This document shows positions 9,662 through 19,055 of a DNA stretch of 20,823 nt, one piece after another; position 1 is the stretch's first letter; each line of letters begins with the position of its first letter. The position numbers and the translations under genes are program-made. The DNA is taken from NCBI GenBank assembly GCA_946479515.1, contig CAMLGF010000067.1, forward strand, positions 1 to 20,823, given 5' to 3'. Under the pieces are notes generated by a model. That model worked only from the letters and a program-made list of their open reading frames with translations. It was not told the DNA's origin and did no database searches. This DNA is from an uncultured Pseudomonadota bacterium. Lineage in GTDB: Bacteria; Pseudomonadota; Gammaproteobacteria; Steroidobacterales; Steroidobacteraceae.

Positions 9662-10126
9662 TTACTCGATGACGAACAGGGGCTGGCCGAACTCCACCGG
9701 GTCCCCGTTGGTCGCCATGATCGCGGTGATCTTGCCGGCCTTGTCGCTCTCGATCTGGTTCATCATCTTCATGGCTTCGATGATGCACAGCACCTGGCCT
9801 TCCTTCACCTCGGTGCCGATTTCCACGAACGGCTTGGCGCCGGGCGAGGCCGCGCCGTAGAAGGTGCCGACCATCGGCGCCGTGACGACGTGTTCATTGG
9901 CGCGCCGCGCCGGCGCCGCGGCGGCCACGGGGGCGGTGCTGACCGGGGCGGCCACCGGCGCCGCGGCCACGGGCGCAGGCGCCATGACGGGCGCGGCCTG
10001 GGTGATCACCTGACCGGTCGGCATGCGGCTGATGCGCACCGCCTCTTCGCCTTCCTTGATCTCGATCTCGGCGATACCCGACTCCTCGAGTAGTTCGATG
10101 AGTTTCTTGACTTTGCGAATGTCCAA
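9662..10126 (-). CDS. accB: Biotin carboxyl carrier protein of acetyl-CoA carboxylase
   Basis: This 154-residue carrier holds the biotin that shuttles carboxyl groups from AccC to the carboxyltransferase. The N terminus [18 protein letters not shown] and [14 protein letters not shown] are typical. A flexible Ala/Pro/Val linker (about 41-76) separates it from the biotinyl domain, which includes the protruding-thumb region ([20 protein letters not shown]) and the biotin attachment Lys120 in [11 protein letters not shown]. It sits between aroQ and accC, 24 bp after aroQ, which is the usual arrangement. Confidence 0.98.
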   Translation of the reverse strand: MDIRKVKKLIELLEESGIAEIEIKEGEEAVRISRMPTGQVITQAAPVMAPAPVAAAPVAAPVSTAPVAAAAPARRANEHVVTAPMVGTFYGAASPGAKPFVEIGTEVKEGQVLCIIEAMKMMNQIESDKAGKITAIMATNGDPVEFGQPLFVIE

Positions 10127-10150
10127 GTGGAGTCCCTCTGGTGAAACTGG

Positions 10151-10600
10151 TCATGAATTCCTGGCCGCCAGGCGCGCGGCGGCGGCCTGCACGGCGAGTT
10201 CGTAGCCGAGCGCGCCCAGGCCGACGATGCAGCCCACGGCGATGTCCGAGAAATACGAGTGATGGCGGAATTTTTCGCGCGCGAAGGTGTTCGACAGGTG
10301 CAGCTCTATGAAGGGCAGCTTCACGCCGAGCAGGGCATCGCGCATGGCAACGCTGGTATGTGTGAGGCCGCCAGGATTGACGATGGCGAAGGCGATGCCG
10401 TTGGCCTTGGCGGCCTGAATGCGATCGATGAGCTCGTGCTCGGCATTGCTCTGAAAGGCCACCAGCTCGTGCCCCAGCGCCGAGGCTGCATTGCGAGCCC
10501 GTTCCTCGATCGAGGCCAGGGTGTCCGACCCGTAGACGTCCGGCTCGCGCTGGCCCAGCAGGTTCAGGTTCGGGCCGTTGAGTAAGAGAAGTCGCGCCAT
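10151..10600 (-). CDS. aroQ: 3-dehydroquinate dehydratase, type II
   Basis: This 149-residue cytoplasmic enzyme dehydrates 3-dehydroquinate to 3-dehydroshikimate in the shikimate pathway. The start [17 protein letters not shown], the catalytic Tyr23 in [21 protein letters not shown], the [14 protein letters not shown] loop and [17 protein letters not shown] are all diagnostic for the small dodecameric type II form. AAGGAAG lies just upstream of the ATG. The gene follows the TlpA-like gene after 81 bp and precedes accB; aroQ-accB-accC is a widespread order. Identification is secure. Confidence 0.98.
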   Translation of the reverse strand: MARLLLLNGPNLNLLGQREPDVYGSDTLASIEERARNAASALGHELVAFQSNAEHELIDRIQAAKANGIAFAIVNPGGLTHTSVAMRDALLGVKLPFIELHLSNTFAREKFRHHSYFSDIAVGCIVGLGALGYELAVQAAAARLAARNS

Positions 10601-10681
10601 ATGCTTCCTTTGGAAGGCGGCGAATTTACCGTAACCGGTGGGTATCGTGCGCGGTTTTCGGCCAACGGCCGCGATCCGGCT

Positions 10682-11419
10682 TCAACTGGCGGGATTAGCG
10701 GCCTGTGCGGCTTCTTTCCGGGCGCGCTCGGCGGCCATCTGCCGGAACGCATTGGCAACCTGCTGCTGGGCGGCCTCGCGGGTGAGAACACCGCGGTCGA
10801 TGTCCCGCAGGCGGTCGAAGGCGAAATCGGCCTCGTCCTCGTGCAGCTCGCCCATTTTAACCGTGAGGATGCGGTTCTGGCTGTCCACGAACACCGAGAA
10901 CGGGAAGGCCATGCCCATGCCGAAGGCCTCGGCTGCCGCCAGGCCATCCTCCTCGCCGATCAGCAGCGGATACGCGAGCGGCACCTGCTGCGTGAACTCG
11001 AGCACCTTGTCGCGGAAGTCGACGGCGATGCCGACGATCTCGGCGTTTTCCTTGCGGCGCTCGGCGTGCAGCCGGTTGAGCAGCGGAATCTCCCGCCGGC
11101 AGGGCGCGCACCAGGTGGCCCAGAAATTCACCATCAGCGGCCTGCCGCCGAAGCTGGCGAGCGAGGTCGGCTTGCCTTGCTTGTCGGCGAGCGTGATGTC
11201 GGGAAGTTTATCGGGAATGGCCTTGCGCGCGGGTTCGCCTTCCGAAGCCGGCTCGGCTGCCATTGTCTGCGCGGCGGCGACCGGCGTTTCCGCCGTCAGC
11301 GGTGACGCTGGCTCGGCGGGGCCGGCATGGCGGTAAGCCAGGAAGCCAGCGATGCCTGCGCCGGCGGCGACCAGTACCGCGAGCAATGCCCGCGATGAAT
11401 TCGAACCTGACTGCGTCAC
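10682..11419 (-). CDS. Membrane-anchored TlpA-like thioredoxin
   Basis: This 245-residue protein has an N-terminal membrane segment (ALLAVLVAAGAGIAGFLAY, about residues 11-29), a short Ala/Pro/Glu linker and a periplasmic thioredoxin-like domain of the TlpA/ResA type. The active site is WCAPC with Cys104 and Cys107 (NFWATWCAPCRREIPLL), followed by the FPFSVFVD strand containing the expected cis-Pro region. The start is taken as the GTG at 11419, whose GTGA overlaps the dsbD stop; the frame open further upstream is antisense-free but lies wholly within dsbD. The overlap implies translational coupling with DsbD, which would supply electrons to this protein. The final partner could be cytochrome c apoproteins or other periplasmic disulfides; this is not shown by the sequence. 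Confidence 0.9.
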   Translation of the reverse strand: MTQSGSNSSRALLAVLVAAGAGIAGFLAYRHAGPAEPASPLTAETPVAAAQTMAAEPASEGEPARKAIPDKLPDITLADKQGKPTSLASFGGRPLMVNFWATWCAPCRREIPLLNRLHAERRKENAEIVGIAVDFRDKVLEFTQQVPLAYPLLIGEEDGLAAAEAFGMGMAFPFSVFVDSQNRILTVKMGELHEDEADFAFDRLRDIDRGVLTREAAQQQVANAFRQMAAERARKEAAQAANPAS

Positions 11420-13620
11420 GGGGAAGGGGAGACCGCCTGTTTGACCACGGCCGCGAATTTTGCGGCGTCCATGAAGCCGACGACGCGGAAGTTTCGCCGT
11501 TCCTTGCCGTCGGCGCCATAGAAGGCGATGGTCGGCGGCCCGACGATCTCGAAGTGGCGATACAGCGCCCTGTCGTCCTCGTCGTTCAGGGTCACGTCGG
11601 CCTGCAGCAGCACCGTGTTCGCGAGCGCTGCCTGCACCTCGGGCTGCGTGAAGGTCTTGTGTTCCATCTCGATGCACGACACGCACCAGTCGGCATAGAA
11701 GTCGACCATCACCGATTTGCCGGCCGCGGCAGCCGCTGCCACCTCACGCTCGAGGTCCGCCACCGTCTTGAAGCGCTTGAATTCCAGGTGCTGCACCTTG
11801 GCCGACAGCTGCGGAATCGGCGCGAGCGGATTCGTACCGCCGAGCGGGATGCCGACCAGCAGCGCGAGAGAGTAGATAGCCGCGGCGCCGGCCAGAGACA
11901 TGGAGGTGAGCCGCGCGCCAGGCGACCGGAACTTCGCGCGCCACAGCACCCAGGCGAGACTCAGCGCCGCCAGCGCCCAGAGCAGCATGTTGAGCCAGCC
12001 CGGGACGATGCGGCTGAGCAGCCAGGCCGCCACCGCGAGGAACATGACGCCGAACAGGTTCTTGATGGTTTCCATCCATGCGCCGGCGCGCGGCAGCAGC
12101 GCGCCCGCGGACGCGCCCACCAGCAGCAGCGGCGTGCCCATGCCCAGGCTGATGACGAGCATGGCCACCGCACCGCGCGTGACGTCGCCGGTCTTGGCGA
12201 TGAACGTGAGCGCGCCGATGAGCACCGGCGCCACGCACGCCGAGACGATGAGCGCGGACAGGGCGCCCATCACCGCCACGCCCACTAAGGTGCCGGCGCG
12301 CTGGTTGTTGCTGGCATCGCTGAGCCGCGACTGGATGAAGCTCGGCATCTGGATGGTGAACGCGCCGAACATCGCCGTCGCGAGCACCACGAACAGCAGT
12401 GCGAACGGAATGAGAATGCCGGGCTGGTTGAAGATGGCCTGCAGATTGACGCCGCCGCCCACATAGGCGGCGAGCACACCCATGGTCACGTAGACGATGG
12501 CGATGCCGGCCACGTACATCAGCGACAGCAGGAAGCCGCGTCCCGGCGACATGTTCTGCCCGCCGCCGGCAATGATGCCGGAGAGAATGGGCACCATGGG
12601 CAGCACGCACGGTGTGAACGACATCAGCAGTCCGCCGAGATAGGCGAAGGCGATCACCACCAGCAGATTTCCGTTGGCGAGCTTCGCCATGTAGGAGTCC
12701 TGCTCGGAGACGTAACCGCCGCCGGAGGTGCTGGTCGCCGCCGCGACCGCCGGTGCGTCTTCCAGTGAGACCGAGATCGTCTTGGTCTCGGGTGGATAGC
12801 ACAGGCCCGCGTCCGCGCACCCCTGGTAGGTGACCTTCACGTCCACGCTCTTGGCGTCCGAGGGTGGCACCGAGAAGGTGGCGTCGACGCTCTGGCGATA
12901 GACCTCCTGGTCGCCGAAATACTCGTCGTGGTGGTTCTCGCCCTTGGGCAACACCAGAGCGCCGATGCTGCGCGTCTCACCCGCGGGCTCGATCTTGATG
13001 CGGTCCTTGTAGAGGTAGTAGCCGTCGGCGATGCGCCAGTTGAGCCCGATGTTGTTCACGCTCAGCGCTTCGCCGGTGAGCGCAAAGGCCTGGTCCACTG
13101 GCAGGAATTCCTCGTCGCCGCTGACCAGTTCGTCGCTGACCAGCGCGGAGGCATCGGCCGGAGCAGAGGCGGCAGTGACCTTCACGGTCGCATCCCAGAC
13201 GCTGGGCGGGTAGCACAGCCCCGCGTCGGCGCATCCCTGCCAGCGAATCTTGACGGCGACCGTGTCGCCGGTGCGCGCGCCCTTGATGGGCGCGGTGACC
13301 GTGAACCGATCGCGGAACACTTCCTGCTCGCCGAAGAACTCGTCCTTGTGCGCCTCGCCCTTGGGATACACCGGCTCGCCGAGCGTCACACCCGGGGTCG
13401 CGGCCGCGAGGCCCATCCGCTTCTTGTAGAGGTAGTAGCCCTGGGCGGCCTGCCATTCGACGGTGAGGGTGTTCTCGTCCGCGCGCAGCTCGTACTGGAA
13501 GGCCTGCTCGGGCTGCAGGTACTCGTCTTCGCCGATGGCGAGGGCGGGCGCGGCTCCCAGGCCGGTTAGGACCGCGAACAGCAGGGAGAGGGCGGGAACG
13601 AGGAGTTTTCTGGCTTTCAC
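11416..13620 (-). CDS. dsbD: Thiol:disulfide interchange protein DsbD with two alpha domains
   Basis: DsbD passes electrons from cytoplasmic thioredoxin across the inner membrane to periplasmic thiol proteins. This 734-residue form is about 170 longer than E. coli DsbD. After a signal peptide come two tandem alpha domains (about 33-150 and 170-288). Each contains GYYLYK, a PKGE..(H/K)DE(F/Y)FG(E/D)QEV segment and the redox pair QGCADAGLCYPP (Cys130/136 and Cys268/274). The eight-helix core follows (about 316-600) with Cys338 in FTPCVLPM and Cys462 in SACVAPV, then the gamma thioredoxin domain with DWCVSC (Cys646/649) and GPPTI. A GTG at 13620 is preferred because GAGGT sits six bases upstream and the signal peptide begins MKARKLL; ATGs at 13650 and 13683 remain possible. 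It heads the block and is coupled to the TlpA-like gene. Confidence 0.95.
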   Translation of the reverse strand: MKARKLLVPALSLLFAVLTGLGAAPALAIGEDEYLQPEQAFQYELRADENTLTVEWQAAQGYYLYKKRMGLAAATPGVTLGEPVYPKGEAHKDEFFGEQEVFRDRFTVTAPIKGARTGDTVAVKIRWQGCADAGLCYPPSVWDATVKVTAASAPADASALVSDELVSGDEEFLPVDQAFALTGEALSVNNIGLNWRIADGYYLYKDRIKIEPAGETRSIGALVLPKGENHHDEYFGDQEVYRQSVDATFSVPPSDAKSVDVKVTYQGCADAGLCYPPETKTISVSLEDAPAVAAATSTSGGGYVSEQDSYMAKLANGNLLVVIAFAYLGGLLMSFTPCVLPMVPILSGIIAGGGQNMSPGRGFLLSLMYVAGIAIVYVTMGVLAAYVGGGVNLQAIFNQPGILIPFALLFVVLATAMFGAFTIQMPSFIQSRLSDASNNQRAGTLVGVAVMGALSALIVSACVAPVLIGALTFIAKTGDVTRGAVAMLVISLGMGTPLLLVGASAGALLPRAGAWMETIKNLFGVMFLAVAAWLLSRIVPGWLNMLLWALAALSLAWVLWRAKFRSPGARLTSMSLAGAAAIYSLALLVGIPLGGTNPLAPIPQLSAKVQHLEFKRFKTVADLEREVAAAAAAGKSVMVDFYADWCVSCIEMEHKTFTQPEVQAALANTVLLQADVTLNDEDDRALYRHFEIVGPPTIAFYGADGKERRNFRVVGFMDAAKFAAVVKQAVSPSP

Positions 13621-13740
13621 CGGGGACCTCAGGGTCGGAAGGCCCGACATCCTATGCGACATATGGAGCGGAATTGCTGACAAATGATGGGGTTAAGAAA
13701 CCTGTGATGCCTTGACCGGCGCCCCAGTTCATATATTTCG

Positions 13741-13837
13741 GGAAATGGGGACATTCCTGATTTCCTAGAAAAAGGGGACGGACCTCGCCCCCAGGTCCGT
13801 CCCCTTTTTCTAGGAAATCAGGAATGTCCCCATTTCC
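13741..13837. repeat. Perfect 45-bp inverted repeat, GGGGAC type (REP/MITE-like)
   Basis: The arms 13741-13785 and 13793-13837 are exact reverse complements around a 7-base loop (CGCCCCC). Each arm contains AAATGGGGACATTCC and AAAAAGGGGACGGACC blocks. The flanking bases do not pair and no obvious target-site duplication is seen. Similar GGGGAC palindromes are known as REP-like elements mobilised by IS200-type (RAYT) transposases; that assignment is from memory of the motif. The element ends three bases before the groES -35 box. Confidence 0.9.
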
Positions 13838-13840
13838 GCC

Positions 13841-13868
13841 TTGAAAAGCGGAGCCCTGCCAATACAAT
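13841..13868 (+). promoter_or_regulatory. groESL promoter (TTGAAA - 16 - TACAAT)
   Basis: A -35 box TTGAAA (13841-13846, preceded by CC so it also reads CTTGAAA as in sigma-32 promoters) is followed after 16 bp by the -10 box TACAAT (13863-13868). The -10 box looks like a housekeeping rather than a heat-shock (CCCCAT) type. The promoter overlaps the CIRCE operator by one base. Confidence 0.65.
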
Positions 13869-13894
13869 TAGCAGCCACTTGGGGGGAGTGCTAA
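13868..13894 (+). promoter_or_regulatory. CIRCE-like HrcA operator
   Basis: TTAGCAGCC, nine bases, then GAGTGCTAA. The consensus CIRCE is TTAGCACTC-N9-GAGTGCTAA: the right arm and spacing are exact and the left arm differs at two positions. Its place directly after the -10 box and before groES is the usual one for HrcA repression of groESL. Confidence 0.85.
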
Positions 13895-13946
13895 CAGCGC
13901 CCACCCTGGTCAACAATCCCTAACACTCATTTTAAGGAGCGAACCC

Positions 13947-15883
<1,937 letters not shown>

Positions 15884-15936
15884 GGAGCGGAGACGCTCGT
15901 TACTGCCAGACGCTCGACGTCTAGTAGATAGAGAGA

Positions 15937-15965
15937 CCCCCGTCGGGAAACCGGCGGGGGTTTTT
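15937..15965 (+). terminator. groESL intrinsic terminator
   Basis: A 10-bp stem CCCCCGTCGG / CCGGCGGGGG with one G-T wobble and a GAAA tetraloop is followed by five Ts. It lies 53 bp after the groEL stop. Confidence 0.92.
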
Positions 15966-15989
15966 CATGAGTTCATGCCCGACTTTGGC

Positions 15990-16015
15990 AGGGCGCTCAA
16001 CCCGCCGGAGCGCCT
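15990..16015. repeat. Short dyad before the beta-propeller gene
   Basis: GGCGCTC, nine bases, GAGCGCC forms a perfect 7-bp inverted repeat, extended by a wobble and an A-T pair. No T run follows, so it is not a clear terminator; a protein-binding site or chance are equally possible. Confidence 0.35.
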
Positions 16016-16054
16016 TAAACCCGTGATCTCGCGCCGAGGGCGTAAGATCCGGAC

Positions 16055-16981
16055 ATGCAGCAATCAACCGCCAGGCCCTATCTACACCCGCGCGGCCGCA
16101 TGGCCGTCGTTGCATTCGTTGTCGCAATCTGCGCGAACGCGTCAGGCGGGCTGCCCGCCGAGCCCGGCTTGACCCGCATTTCGAGCGCGCCGCACGAGGA
16201 GATGGAGCCGCAATGGTCGCCGGACGGCGGAAAGCTGTCGTATGGCTCGGGCCGGCAGGGAGATCAGAATGTCTTCATTTTCGAGCTCGCTACCGGGCGG
16301 GAAACCCAGGTGACGCAAGGGCTCGGCTTCGTGCATTCGACATCATGGTCGCCTGACGGCGATCGCATCGCGTATGTGACGACGGTCGACACGGAACGAG
16401 GCATCAATTCGCACATCTACGCGGTGGACCTGTGCAGCCGCGATATCGTGCAATTGACACACGCGCAGAGCATCGACGGCAGCCCGTCATGGTCGCCGGA
16501 CGGAGCGCGCATTGCTTTTCCCTCCAAGCGCAGTGGTGTCTTCAACCTCTGGGTTCAGGGTATTGGCCTGGATGATGCGCGCATGGTCACCGACCATCCC
16601 GAGACGGATCACGGGCCTGAGTGGTCTCCCAATGGTCGGTACATCGCATTTCACTCTGAGCGCAGTGACAGCACGAGCATCTGGATGCTTGATGTCCAGG
16701 ACGGAGCGCTGACACGGCTGACAGACGATCGCGGAGACGACCAGTATCCCGATTGGTCGCCCGACGGCCGCCACATCGTTTTCAATTCCGATCGCGGCGG
16801 CAACCAAGACATCTGGATTCAGCCGATTTCAGGCGGTGATGCCGTCCAGGTGACGACGCACGCGGGAGCGGACATTCGTCCATCGTGGTCGCCCGACGGA
16901 AGCAAGATCGCGTTCTCCTCCGACCGGGCGGGTTCCATGGACATCTGGGTCGTCGATGCGCCCGGGCTTTCCGTACCTTGA
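16055..16981 (+). CDS. Secreted TolB/PD40-type beta-propeller protein
   Basis: This protein of up to 308 residues consists almost wholly of PD40 beta-propeller repeats. Six WSPDG/WSPNG turns recur about every 40 residues ([48 protein letters not shown]), each followed by an IAF/IVF strand, a (S/N)(D/E)R turn and a W(I/V/M) strand. The N terminus ([15 protein letters not shown]) looks like a signal peptide; the Cys is not in a proper lipobox. The start could be 16055 or the ATG at 16100, and neither has a good ribosome site. It resembles the C-terminal domain of TolB but lacks the TolB N-terminal domain and pal/tol neighbours, so it should not be called tolB. It ends beside a duplicated groEL tail, which suggests it arrived with a rearrangement there. 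Confidence 0.85.
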   Translation: MQQSTARPYLHPRGRMAVVAFVVAICANASGGLPAEPGLTRISSAPHEEMEPQWSPDGGKLSYGSGRQGDQNVFIFELATGRETQVTQGLGFVHSTSWSPDGDRIAYVTTVDTERGINSHIYAVDLCSRDIVQLTHAQSIDGSPSWSPDGARIAFPSKRSGVFNLWVQGIGLDDARMVTDHPETDHGPEWSPNGRYIAFHSERSDSTSIWMLDVQDGALTRLTDDRGDDQYPDWSPDGRHIVFNSDRGGNQDIWIQPISGGDAVQVTTHAGADIRPSWSPDGSKIAFSSDRAGSMDIWVVDAPGLSVP

Positions 16982-17030
16982 AAGATCGCAGCACAAGGTC
17001 GACGTGGACAAATACACGCCCCTCCTGATC

Positions 17031-17198
17031 GCGGCCTCGGTCGCCGGTCTGCTGCTCACGACGGAAGTCATGGTCGCGGAAGCGCCGAAGGACGAAGAGC
17101 ATGTCCACGGCGGTGCGCCGGGCGGCATGGGCGGCATGGACATGCAAGGAGCCGCGAGGCTCGGCACGGTCCGACGCTCACCGTCGGTCAGTAGATAG
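17031..17198 (+). pseudogene. Decayed duplicate of the groEL 3' end
   Basis: Positions 17031-17110 match groEL 15761-15840 at 75 of 80 bases, and the similarity continues through the Gly-Gly-Met repeats and past the stop into the terminator. The fragment encodes [20 protein letters not shown]...GGMGGMDM in frame. The groEL stop TAA has become CAA, so the frame reads on to a TAG/TGA-bounded end near 17198. One GGM repeat is lost and one Gly pair gained relative to groEL. An ATG at 16956, inside the end of the propeller gene, opens this frame, but the upstream residues do not look like GroEL. It is a fragment, not a working chaperonin. Confidence 0.85.
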
Positions 17199-17202
17199 AC
17201 AA

Positions 17203-17231
17203 CCCCCGCCGGGAATTCGGCAGGGGTTTTT
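17203..17231 (+). terminator. Second, diverged copy of the groESL terminator
   Basis: CCCC-C-GCCG, loop GGAATT, CGGC-A-GGGG, then TTTTT. It has one C-A mismatch in the stem and matches the groEL terminator region in sequence and position relative to the duplicated groEL tail. It probably still ends transcription from the beta-propeller gene. Confidence 0.8.
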
Positions 17232-17382
17232 CTTTACGCGGGGCGCTTTGCCCTGTCTCCAGCTACCCACACCTCGAAAGGGATAGAGAGACTCAATCGG
17301 ATGCGCGACGTTTCGCGGCGTGGCGGCTGGTATCTTTCCACCCGTCGCCACTCCGGCGATTTCACCAGAGGAATTGCGAAAA

Positions 17383-17574
17383 ATGTCGTCGTCGAATCTT
17401 GCCGTGCGCTTGGAGCACGCGGCAACGGACGCACTCTCCCAGCCGTCTCGCCCCGAGGTTCGCGATGCCGCGAACGACGAGCGCATGGCGAAGCGCGTCC
17501 GGCGCAGTCTGTCCTTCACGAACAGGAAGTTCGTCGTCCGCGATCAGGGTCTGCGGTTGTTCCGCGTTCGTTGA
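17383..17574 (+). CDS. Doubtful small ORF, 63 aa
   Basis: A 63-residue frame begins MSSSNLAVRLEHAATDALSQ, with AGAGGA ten bases upstream of the ATG, and ends in a basic stretch (KRVRRSLSFTNRKFVVRDQG). No family is recognised. Other frames across the same DNA are also open, as expected in high-GC sequence, so coding status is uncertain. The rest of the 17232-17686 interval holds nothing else supportable. Confidence 0.3.
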   Translation: MSSSNLAVRLEHAATDALSQPSRPEVRDAANDERMAKRVRRSLSFTNRKFVVRDQGLRLFRVR

Positions 17575-17686
17575 TCAGCTAACCAACGCTCCGCCATCGA
17601 TCGCGTTACGCGACGATGGGCGGATGCAAGAAACCAAGGCCTCCGCCGGGATCAAGAGCCAGCCTCGCCGTAGTGAGGCGAAGGGA

Positions 17687-18331
17687 TCAGGCCGCGTGTC
17701 CCCCGGTGCGATCGGGATCGATCCGCCACGACCGCCAGCTTTCCAGCAGCGCCAACGCAACCGCGACGAAAATCGTCCCGATCCACAGCGCGATCGTGAG
17801 GATTGGCGTCACGCTCAGGCTGGTCACGAGACCGATCAATCCGCCCCAGAACAGCACGCGACCCAACGTTCGATGCCCCCGGTCCCAGGCAAGCCGGCTT
17901 CGCCGGGTCCACGAAACACACAGGCCCATCGCACTGCCGGGCTTGAGCTTGCCCATGGCCGCTCCTTTGAGCGGGATGATCGCCCACATCAGCGCGAATA
18001 AACCCTGGACCACGAGGTCGGGGGCGGGCGCCATCTCCGGCGCGAGTCGATAGAAGCCGACGGCAACCGTGGCGAACACGAGGAACGTCAACGCTGCGGT
18101 GCGAGAAGCGATGAGCCAACGCGTCGCACCGCGGTTGGGAGGCCGAGTCGAGAGGCGACGTAGGCCCGCGACGAGGAGCGCGGTGCTCAGGATGAGCATC
18201 GGAAAGCCGTCGGTTGCCCGGTCGAAGCCGGTATCGATGCACAGTTTGGTGAAGATGGCGAGCTGCAATGCAATCAGGACGAGGCCGCCCTTGGCCAGTG
18301 AGCTGTAGCCACCTTGTGTTTCTTCGTTCAT
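17687..18331 (-). CDS. SdpI-like integral membrane protein
   Basis: This 214-residue protein has about six hydrophobic segments (for example GLVLIALQLAIFTKLC, LILSTALLVAGL, AALTFLVFATVAVGFY, VVQGLFALMWAIIPL, GRVLFWGGLIGLV, ILTIALWIGTIFVAVALALL). Between the fourth and fifth lies GKLKPGSAMGLCVSWTRRS...W...HRTLG, which matches the SdpI signature G-(I/L)-x-x-PWT-x-x-S...W..TH+..G, although the usual Pro of PWT is Ser here. In Bacillus subtilis SdpI gives immunity to the SdpC killing peptide and sequesters the repressor SdpR. Here its ATG overlaps the stop of an SdpR-like gene (ATGA). No sdpABC toxin genes are visible, so the signal it answers is unknown. Confidence 0.8.
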   Translation of the reverse strand: MNEETQGGYSSLAKGGLVLIALQLAIFTKLCIDTGFDRATDGFPMLILSTALLVAGLRRLSTRPPNRGATRWLIASRTAALTFLVFATVAVGFYRLAPEMAPAPDLVVQGLFALMWAIIPLKGAAMGKLKPGSAMGLCVSWTRRSRLAWDRGHRTLGRVLFWGGLIGLVTSLSVTPILTIALWIGTIFVAVALALLESWRSWRIDPDRTGGHAA

Positions 18332-18639
18332 GCCGGTTTTCTCCTCGGTGACGCGGCGCGACGTTCGCGCTGCCTGGGCCTTGCCGATTGCAGGATGTCG
18401 AGCAGATAGCCAACGGCTTCCTCCGCGGCCGAAATGTTCAGCCGATAGCGCATGGAAGTTCCATCCCGCTCAGATTCCACGAGCTCCGCCTCCTTGAGTG
18501 CCGACAAATGGCTCGTCACGGAAGGCCAGGCCATGTCGAAGGCGTCGGCAATCTCGCCCGACGTCATCGGGCCCTTCTGCAACATGGTGACGATCTGCCG
18601 GCGCACGGGATGGCTCAGGGCCTTGAAGATCTGATTCAT
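18328..18639 (-). CDS. ArsR-family repressor, SdpR-like
   Basis: This 103-residue winged-helix regulator begins MNQIFKALSHPVRRQIVTML and continues with the recognition region MTSGEIADAFDMAWPSVTSHLSALKEAELV and the wing ERDGTSMRYRLN. This pattern is close to SdpR of the B. subtilis sdpRI operon. It lacks the metal-binding Cys motif (CVC) of ArsR/SmtB metal sensors, so a non-metal signal is expected. A basic tail (RQRERRAASPRRK) follows the C-terminal helix. It overlaps the SdpI-like gene by four bases, and an AT-rich inverted repeat lies just upstream; autoregulation of the pair is likely. Confidence 0.88.
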   Translation of the reverse strand: MNQIFKALSHPVRRQIVTMLQKGPMTSGEIADAFDMAWPSVTSHLSALKEAELVESERDGTSMRYRLNISAAEEAVGYLLDILQSARPRQRERRAASPRRKPA

Positions 18640-18651
18640 AGCCCCTAGTCT

Positions 18652-18671
18652 AATTAGATAATTGCCTAATT
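18652..18671 (-). promoter_or_regulatory. Likely operator/promoter of the SdpR-like repressor
   Basis: AATTAG, eight bases (ATAATTGC), CTAATT forms an inverted repeat 13 bp upstream of the repressor ATG, in an AT-rich island of otherwise high-GC DNA; the left half lies within the self-complementary CTAATTAG. On the minus strand a TTTACA lies beside it as a possible -35. Position and symmetry suit an ArsR-family autoregulatory site. Confidence 0.55.
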
Positions 18672-19055
18672 GTAAAGCCCCGATGCCATCAAGCCGAACG
18701 ATCCGCTTTTTCGCAAACCCGAGGTCTCAATAAGGTTCGAATGACGGCTACTCTATATGCTGCTCTCCGTGAAATTTACGAGTCTGCCGGTAATGGTGCT
18801 GACGCGTGGGACGCTGGCATGCGACAAGGCGGCGGTGGCGCAAATCATGATGCCGAAAACGTAAGGGCCGTTTGGCATCTGCATTCCGGCCCGGACCCGC
18901 TATGTCGATGTCGCGATTCATGCGATCGCGTCAGACCGTAGGGTTGACACAGCAACCTCACGCCGCCGAAAAGTTGCTGGCATGGATTCAGGCCCCGTCC
19001 ACCGTTGCCAAGGGATCCGTCGCAAGTGATACCCGCAGGGCATTCGTGAGCAGTG
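18672..19055. other. Intergenic stretch with doubtful short plus-strand ORFs
   Basis: Nothing here is convincingly coding. A 66-residue frame at 18741-18941 has AAGG five bases before its ATG and begins MTATLYAALREIYESAGNGA. A second frame at 18872-19123 contains HAAEKLLAWIQAPSTVAK, which faintly resembles the C-terminal end of ModA-like periplasmic binding proteins (ARALIAFLxSP pattern). The two overlap in different frames, which could mean a decayed gene, but the resemblance is weak and the second frame also runs into the oppositely oriented gene at 19056. Confidence 0.3.

Noticed and set aside
13652..13867. A 71-residue minus-strand frame spanning the palindrome
   Set aside because: It is formed by translating the inverted repeat itself and overlaps the start of dsbD; it has no ribosome site or recognisable sequence.
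16055..16981. Naming the propeller protein TolB
   Set aside because: It has only the PD40 repeats, with no TolB N-terminal domain and no tol-pal neighbours.
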